Assembly: GCA_027627225.1 (NCBI GenBank)
Contig: CM051029.1
Coordinates: forward strand, 75,109,578 to 75,173,577
Direction of reading: 5' to 3'
Origin: Congeria kusceri
Lineage: Eukaryota; Mollusca; Bivalvia; Myida; Dreissenidae
DNA: 64,000 nt
The notes under the pieces were generated by a model that ran no database searches, was not told the origin of the DNA, and saw only the letters and a list, made by a program, of their open reading frames with translations. How positions within the stretch are numbered: position 1 is the first letter of the stretch; the number at the start of each line of letters is the position of its first letter. This document shows, one piece after another, positions 57,181-64,000 of the stretch. The position numbers were made by a program, and so were the translations under genes.

Positions 57181-58636
57181 AGAACAAGACTTTTATTTTC
57201 ACCCAAGTATATAACATATACAATTCGGGCAATATAACAAAGCAAAATTGTTAGTAAATTCCGATAATTTTTACGTTAACACAATTGTGTAGATGATATA
57301 CGGGGGGTATTTAAATAATAAGATACATAGTCGGAACATATGATAATAATAATAATAATAATAATAATAATAGCAATAATGTGAGATCTATAATCAAAAT
57401 CAAATTACCAAAAACTTGATAAAATTATAACAATCTTTATCATATCATATTCAAAATCATCATACTAATCATAATAATGATAATCGTCATAGTTATCATA
57501 ATCATCATAATCGTGGCATTTAAGAAACAAATAATAGTACAGTTCTATAAGAGCATTTTAATACTAGCACTGGTAAAAATAATTAGTGGTTTGTGATCAT
57601 AGTTGTGCGGTGATGTATTTTCACGCACGCGGCGTTTCGGATTGAGAAATTGAAACGACTACGCGTTTTAAAAGGTTTACATTTTGCGTCAGAAATTTAA
57701 TTCATTATCAATACTTAAAAGACATGTTGTTGCGAAAGACTCTGTACGTTAGCGTTTATGGTGCTGGAGCTAGCTTTGTAACGGTTTCAGTCAACAGCAG
57801 TTATTTTTGTCCTGATTTACGGTTGAGTGCACCTGCACGCGAGGTCGATGTTGAACACAAAGGCAAGATGGAGGACCTATTGTGTGTGGTAATTACTCTA
57901 ATCAGCTTTGCATTGCAGGATTACAATGGAGAATGCCGTTATCTGAGAGGTTAACATTAAATGACTGATGGGGCAAAAGCAAATTATAATTTGTGTGCTG
58001 GATAAGTTTAAAGGGAAGTAACAAAAGTATAATTATTAATTTATGTACTAGAACTGCTAGATTAATTAGGATAAAGAAACAGGATTGTAGGTGAAATATA
58101 GGTATCAGTTGTACTCATTTAGAATGCAACAATTGTTTCCATTGCCTTAATTGAAATATAATATCAATATAGCAGGCAAAAATATTTAAAATGTTAACAC
58201 TTGTACTTGAGTGGTACCATTTTGTACTACTCTTATATAATGCTGCAATTATTTCTGTTATATGAGTATAAGTATATAGCAATCTTACGTTAATATTGAC
58301 ATATAATTATGCAGTTATCATTTGGTACAAATACAGAATGAAGTTATTATTTACATTGCACAGTTTATATTTACATGCATATATTTCTAATTAAAGTAAA
58401 TAATGTGATTAGTATATACATGCAAAAATATATACATTTGTGACCAGACAAATATTTTGATATATTGATTACACAAGTGTAAACAGTCACTTATATTGAG
58501 ATAATATGTAAATATGTTATGCTGTTAACAATAAAAATACATTGAAATAAAGGCAGTATTGTTACAAACTACAATATTAGAGTTGGTGTATTATCTGGTG
58601 GCATTGGTAAAAACAGGTAGTTAAATAGATAACTTG
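57181..58636 (-). other. Possible long 3' UTR of the CR1/L2-like LINE, or unrelated DNA
   Basis: The - strand reading at 57181-57205 gives AATAAAAGTCTTGTTCTGTT, a LINE-like tail. If it belongs to the LINE at 58637, its 3' UTR would be about 1.4 kb. An (AAT)n microsatellite (57343-57372) and a CG-richer patch with a 76-codon + strand ORF (57724-57954) lie inside. That ORF holds a hydrophobic stretch, MEDLLCVVITLISFAL, and might instead be a host exon. Confidence 0.35.
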
Positions 58637-59890
58637 CTATCGCTTAAACTTACTGAATATGAAGCGAATAAATTTGTTTGTATTCTGTAATAGTTGTAAG
58701 GAATTAGATGTTAGGAATTTAATAAGAGTAGCATCATAAAAAACATGTCCTAAGAGTTGTTCTCTTTCAGATTTAAAGAAATCGCAGTTTAGTAGATAGT
58801 GATGTTCGGAACCAACTTGACCAGAGTTACAAAGTCTGCATATTCTTTCCTCAAATGGGGTTCCATCGTATCTACCGGTTTCAACTGGTAACCAGTGATT
58901 TGCAGTTCTAAATTTAAAGAGGTATGTATATTCAGTTTATGTAAGTTTTATAAAGTAGTCTTCAAAGGATGGAGTTTGTTTGAAATTGGTATATATTTGT
59001 CCCTTATGTGTTTGCTGTAGTTGATTGTGCCATTGGGTTTTGAATTGGGTTAATAATTTGGCTTTGACTAAGCGGCAAATATTATTTTGGGTTGTTAGGA
59101 ATTGGTTATCCCATAAGTTACTTAAGTTTACTGAGGTGAGGATTTCTTTAATTTTGTTGGCCCATTTAAAATTTGAGATTGGCAAGTTCATCATGTATTT
59201 ATAGATTTGGATAGATAATTTCTGATCTTTGCCTATTAAGATTCTATTCCAAAAAGAGATCATGCGACTTTTGATGTTAATTGCTATAGGGTATCTGCCA
59301 AGTTCACCATATAAAAAAGCCATTGGGGTTGATTTCCGAGCATTCGTAATTTTTCTAAGAAAGTTATTATAGACTTTCTCCAAGATATCTACATTTTCAA
59401 AACCAAAAATTTCTGAGCCATAGATTAAAATTGGTAAAACAGTGTGGTCGAAAAGTTTAAGAATTAAATCAATAGGTAGCTCTACATTATTTGCTCTAGT
59501 ATATAGAAGGTGCATTGCTTTTGTTGCTTGCTCGGCTAAGTGTTTCCGTGCATTGAGGAAAGAACCATTGCTGGAAAGGGTAATGCCTATGTAGTGGTAA
59601 CGGTCAGTGATTTTTACAGGGTTGTCACCTAATGTGAAATGGAAGTTTTGTAGTTGTCTTGCACCAAATATTACAATTTTTGTTTTGCTAAGGTTTATTT
59701 TTAAATGCCAGTTATCACAGTATTTATGGAAGGTATTTAAACTATTTTGGAAGTCTATTTTTGAATCAGATAAAATCACAGTGTCATCAGCATAAAGTAG
59801 AATAAGTAGTTTTAGCCAAAGAGACAAATCCAGGGGATTTTCTAGTTCTATGCCAGTTGAGCCATTGAGGTGCATATGTTTGAAGGTCAT
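58637..59890 (-). pseudogene. LINE RT palm to C-terminus, with premature stop at 58937
   Basis: From 59890 the frame runs through LLYADDTVILSDSK (the RT active-site ADD), HLKINLSKTKIVIFG and a thumb-like region to IKLT, where TAA (58937-58939) stops it. The same frame then continues TEYTYLFKFRTANHWLPVE and the Cys/His knuckle to TAG at 58637-58639. The stop is therefore a nonsense change, not the natural end. Confidence 0.8.
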
Positions 59891-60446
59891 TTAAGAAGAT
59901 GGAAAAAAGAATTTGAGATAGATTTTCGCCTTGTCTAACGCCAATTTCTGATACGAAGGGTTCTGAAATATTGCCGTTAATAGAGATACTAGATTTGATA
60001 TTGTTGTACATGTTTTGAATTAAATGTAAAACCTTGCCATTTATATTTTGTTTAATAAGTTTGTGCCATAGGCCAATTCGCCAAACCTTGTCGAATGCTT
60101 GTGAAAAATCAATGAAGGCGCAGAATAGTTTTTGTTTTCGTTTTTTCAGTATTTCGATCAATGAATGTAATGTAAAAATATGGTCAGAGCAAGAGTAGCC
60201 TTTCCTAAAGCCAGCTTGATTTTCATCTAAAATATTATTTTCATTAAGGAATTTGTTTAATCTTTCATTGAGTATGGAAGTAAAAAGTTTACCTAGACAA
60301 CTGAGGATAGTAATTGGTCGGTAGTTATTAGGATCTTTAGGGTCACCTTTGTTTTTAAATATAGGTATGATTATTCCATTTAGCCAGCTTTGTGGAATGA
60401 ACCCTGTTTCCAGTACACAGTTAAATAGTTTATGGTAAACAGGCAT
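59787..60446 (-). pseudogene. LINE RT fingers and palm, frameshifted at its end
   Basis: PNNYRPITILSCLGKLFTSI, NQAGFRKGYSCSDHIFTL, CAFIDFSQAFDKVWRIGLW (first catalytic Asp) and GVRQGENLSQILFSIFLNDL are visible. After 'FLNDLQTY' the conserved sequence moves to the frame of 59890-58937, marking a 1-base frameshift near 59875. Confidence 0.85.
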
Positions 60447-60541
60447 AAGTAGATGTTTAGTGGACTTGATATACTCATTTAAAATATTATATTGTCAAAT
60501 GGGCTAGGTGTTTTAGAATTTTTAAGCTTTGTGATACATTT

Positions 60542-62080
60542 TTATATTTCTTCTTCAGTAATTGGGGTATTAAGCCTGTTGCTTGTGTCATTTTGTAGAT
60601 GGGAGTTTGTGTCATTGAAGCGATTGTCATCGATTGTGCTGGTATTAATTTCTTTGAAGTGATCATGAAATGCATCTAATGTGGGTCTAGTTTTAACTTT
60701 AGTTTTTGGTTTAAGTTTATTTAAAAAGGACCAGTACTGTTTAGGATTTTTGTCGGACATTGAACGAAGTTTATTTGACATGTTATGTTTGCTGGCATTA
60801 ATGTGATAGTTCATGGTGCGTTTATATTCCTTACTGGCATTGATCATTCTTTGTTTGTTGTCTATAGTTTTGTTTTTTGTGTAGTCATTTGTGGCAGTAT
60901 GATAATTTTTTCGTGCTTTAGAACATTGAGGACCAAACCATGGTTTATTGTTTTCTGGTCTATTATAATGAAATCGTTTTTTATTTTCAGGGTATGTGCT
61001 GGTGGAAGCTTGATGGAACACTGATTGGAGTTGATCGGTTATGTGCTCAATTGTCTGCTGTGATTGTGGGTAAGTGTTAATTTGCAAGAGTATTTGGTCT
61101 ATTATGTTAAGGTTAATATTGTTGACAAATTGGTTGGACAAGTCAGGATTCCATTTTGGTTTCAGATTCATGTCACTTAGATTTTTGGTGGAAATATTGG
61201 AGCATTTTCTGTGTGGTATGTTTATGGACAAAGTGAGGGCATTATGACCATCTGAGAACAGTGAATCTGTTTCAATGATATGAAAATCTGAGAGAAAGTA
61301 AAAGCAATCAGATGAAGCAATTACATAATCCATTGTAGATTTATTTCTGAAAGTTAAGATAGCACAATCATTACCTGATGATAATCTTCCATTGAGGATA
61401 AAAATGTTGTTATTTTTGCATAGATCAATAAGTCGGAATCCATGGGTATTTGTTCGATGGTCTTTAGAAGTACGAATAAGTGGGATAGATAATTGTTCAA
61501 GGGTATTATATTTGTCAAGTTGGCTCTGTATATCATCATCAATATCGAAAATGTCATTTAAATGGGGATCTGTAGTTATGTAATCTTTCATGCTTCCAAC
61601 TCTGCTATTGAAATCTCCTGCAAGAATTACATATTTATGTTCATTACATTTTTGAGAGATTTCATTTTCAAAGGCCAAAAACTCGTCATCGTTGAAAAAT
61701 TTGGAGTTTTCGGGTGGAACATATACAGCTCCTATTATAATATTTTCATCAAGTTTCGCTAATGATTTGCAAATGGATATCCATAGTACATATTCAGAGT
61801 TTGATTGTAGGACTTTAATTGAGGAAGTAAGTTGGTCTTTAACAAATATACCAATGCCACCAGATTTACGCTTAAACTCTTGTTCTCTGTGTTTGGCTAA
61901 ATATTCATAGTTATTTATTTTAATAATATCATGTTCATCAGTGTGGGTTTCCGAGATACAAAATATGTCGTAATTACTAATGAGTTCAGTGAATTCTGGG
62001 TAATTGAGTCTTTTCTTGAGTCCACTAACGTTTAAGGTTCCTAATTTTATGTTTTTCTCTTCCAGATTAGAGAGTGATTC
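60542..62080 (-). pseudogene. LINE endonuclease domain
   Basis: Starting after the G-run, the frame reads LGTLNVSGLKKRLNYPEF, CISETHTDEHD, SGGIGIFVKDQL, VILAGDFNSRVG and TMDYVIASSDCF, up to SDGHNALTLSI. It is an APE-type endonuclease with its Asn, Glu, Asp and His residues. A linker follows with TKNKTIDNKQRM and TPITEEEI before the stop at 60542-60544. The open part from an internal Met begins at 61678. Confidence 0.8.
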
Positions 62081-62460
62081 GACCCCCCCCCCCCCCCTCT
62101 AGCCTAGTGGGGATGGCTGCTGGCATCTGGAGCCCTGTTCAAATTTGGCGTCTGTGGAGTATTCCGGTTTTGTACAGACTCAGCAGTACGAGAGGTGTCC
62201 CATGGACGTTGTATCCCCTGCACAAAGGACTGTGGGCTCAGGGGAATCCTAGGAGATAATGGCGGATGTTTACGAGTGTTTGCCCTCGAAGGATGAGGGG
62301 ATACTGACTTTGTTCGCCTAGATATGTGCTCAGCGCTCTGGGCTGGTGTATCAGGAGTGTTGAGCACTGATGTGTTTCTGGGGATGACAGTGATCGTGTT
62401 GATAACAGGAGGATTAACATTTAGGTTCCTGATATGGGAAGGTGGCTACTTATTCTAATT

Positions 62461-64000
62461 AATAAGAGTAATAAACAACTGCAACTTGTCCCACATAGAA
62501 TTGGTATCTGGTTGTTAATAGTGTGACATAATTGTTAGTGCTCAGTTTATTGTCGTTAAAATTAAAAAAAAATAAAATATATATATATATATATATAGTG
62601 TTTAAATAATGTTATGATATTATAATGTTATTATAATAAGCAATAAATAGATATGTAATTTCTAGTAATAGTTACGTATGTGCAGGACAGCACGGCGACG
62701 AATTTAAGTAATGTCCGAATATCCATGTTGTAGCAACTGCAGCAAGGTACTCCTCGATTCTTCGGTTGAGATGCACAAGTGGGCAAAGAAAAGTATACAA
62801 CTGACGTCATGTGACCACGTGGTTATATCGATGTCACTGCACGAACCAACAGAAATTGTCAATTTGGAACATATGCCTACTACTAATTGTATATTGGCCG
62901 GTTCGTAACCGGTACCTATATTGACCAGTATTATTAGTCAGTAATAAACTAATAAACTGACCGAAAACTGGCTGGCTATTTTCTCGCTACCAACCGTATA
63001 TTTTGGTACAGTATTTCTTTATGAAATCTGCATTTGGGAAATATAAGCGAACTTTAAAAAACAACGTCTAAAAATTGTAGAAAAAAGGGAAATATAATTA
63101 AAATATTTCACATCATAGAAATATTGTTTTATTCATAACATGTTTCTGTGTTATAAAATATGAAAATGTACCATTGTACATCATGGTTTTGTTAAGTAAT
63201 TTGGAGTTCAATATAAATCGATTGGTGATTTTCAAATCATAACGTATAATACGATGCTCTAACGGGTGGAGAACAGGTCCATTCAAATGGTTTCAGACAT
63301 CACTAGGCCAAGCTACACATTACACATATATTGATAGACTGATCCGGGGTTTGCCACAAATAGTTTAAACACCTCCTCAGCTATTGTTAAATGGTTGATT
63401 TCCATTCATCGAATATCACAAACATTGCCACGTGCTCATATAAATATCACAAACAAACGTAATATCCAAATGCGATGATTGGATAATATTGCAGAATCAT
63501 TTGAATATGATTGGCATTTGTGGAAGCGTCAATTGCCATTCATCCACATTTTCGTATTAACGACTGAAATATTGGAACAGACTGGCTGTAAACATCATGC
63601 TATATCAAATTAACGGTGTTGTATTCTGAATATTGTATGTGTTGCGTATGCTGAAAATACAATTCATTATGGCCATTTAACGTTGCTCTAGAAGAAAATT
63701 AACATTGAAGTATGTGTTTTGACAACACAAATGTAATGTATAAAATATTACAGCATGCTTTCTGTACTTCTATTCAAAAGATTAATTTATACAATCAAAG
63801 CTACAACCGTTGGTTTCCAATGAAATTACATAACTTACTACTTGCAGTACATTATGACCTTAAAGCAAATGACTACAAAAAGCATCTTGTGTTTAAATAT
63901 AAATTTTCTTAAAATAAATGTTGCAGTTAAATATAAATGGGTTAAATGTATATATTTTTTTATAAAAACATGTTTAACTTATTCGTATCAACCTACACTA
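62461..64000. other. Non-coding stretch, nothing firmly recognised
   Basis: A (TA)n run lies at 62577-62598. The 65-codon ORF at 62711-62908 (+) begins with the Cys-rich MSEYPCCSNCSK and ends near a donor-like AAG|GTACTC, but nothing confirms it. The rest is AT-rich DNA. Confidence 0.4.

Larger units (their letters stand above)
58637..62460 (-). mobile_element. Dead CR1/L2-like LINE (EN-RT), minus strand
   Basis: Endonuclease, reverse transcriptase and C-terminal zinc-knuckle regions follow in order on the - strand. They are interrupted by a stop at 60542, a frameshift near 60515, a frameshift near 59875 and a stop at 58937. The RT motif 'GVRQGENLSQILFSIFLNDL' and the end CRLCNSGQVGSEHHYLLNC are of the CR1/L2-like type common in molluscs; the exact clade is not certain. 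A G-run of 15 (C-run on +, 62083-62097) separates EN from a proline/serine-rich upstream segment (62104-62460) that may be the end of ORF1 or a linker. Confidence 0.8.

Overview
This is an AT-rich, intron-rich animal nuclear window with long non-coding stretches. It carries many non-LTR retrotransposons, palindromic MITE-like repeats and a mariner relic. The long palindromic repeat at 26508-26778 and the 'GGGCGTTAGCCCGAG' hairpin family are, from memory, typical of heterodont bivalves such as Dreissena. A bivalve mollusc is therefore my best guess, as inference. No computation or database search was possible. Exon limits were placed by eye from splice consensus and reading-frame phase.

Four host loci can be supported. 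(1) A beta-1,4-glycosyltransferase gene (GT7 family) on the + strand has five clear exons between 23939 and 27642 and a possible type II membrane first exon at 3719-3944. Its donor-selectivity residue is Leu, which predicts GalNAc rather than Gal transfer. (2) Two divergently transcribed lipocalin genes lie at 42660-45404 (-) and 46530-49247 (+). They share exon lengths, intron phases and TATAAATA promoters about 1 kb apart. (3) A tandem-repeat gene on the - strand at 52981-54225 encodes about eleven copies of a Tyr/Arg octapeptide (YRYRGYGY type), mostly framed by Lys-Arg and separated by acidic spacers. This looks like a multi-copy secreted peptide precursor. Its 5' half is open and its 3' half is broken.

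Layout. 1-106: end of a probable BEL/Pao-type polyprotein. 2716-3095: palindrome-family repeat. 3719-3944: candidate first exon of the glycosyltransferase. 4455-21700: three-level LINE nest. An old dead Tx1/L1-like LINE (4566-7253 plus 20464-21225) was split by a younger, intact two-ORF Tx1/L1-like element (7254-20463). That element was itself split between its ORFs by an intact RNase H-bearing LINE (9045-13133, perfect 13-bp target duplication). Inverted copies of a roughly 116-bp repeat flank the nest. 22881-27642: LINE tail, glycosyltransferase exons and three repeat types inside its introns. 28212-41280: mostly non-coding, with a mariner relic, hairpins, a second palindrome-family copy and a LINE 3' end. 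41283-42016: GGGACGCTGTCGGG foldback element. 42660-49473: lipocalin pair. 49610-52252: two repeat families. 52981-54225: peptide-repeat gene. 55190-56550: more foldback elements. 57181-62460: dead CR1/L2-like LINE on the - strand. 62461-64000: nothing recognised.

The host genes show no operon-like linkage. The lipocalins are an evident local duplication. The best candidate for an undescribed system is the repeat peptide precursor. The most informative genome-evolution feature is the LINE nest with its 3.5-kb repeat-filled spacer between ORF1 and ORF2.
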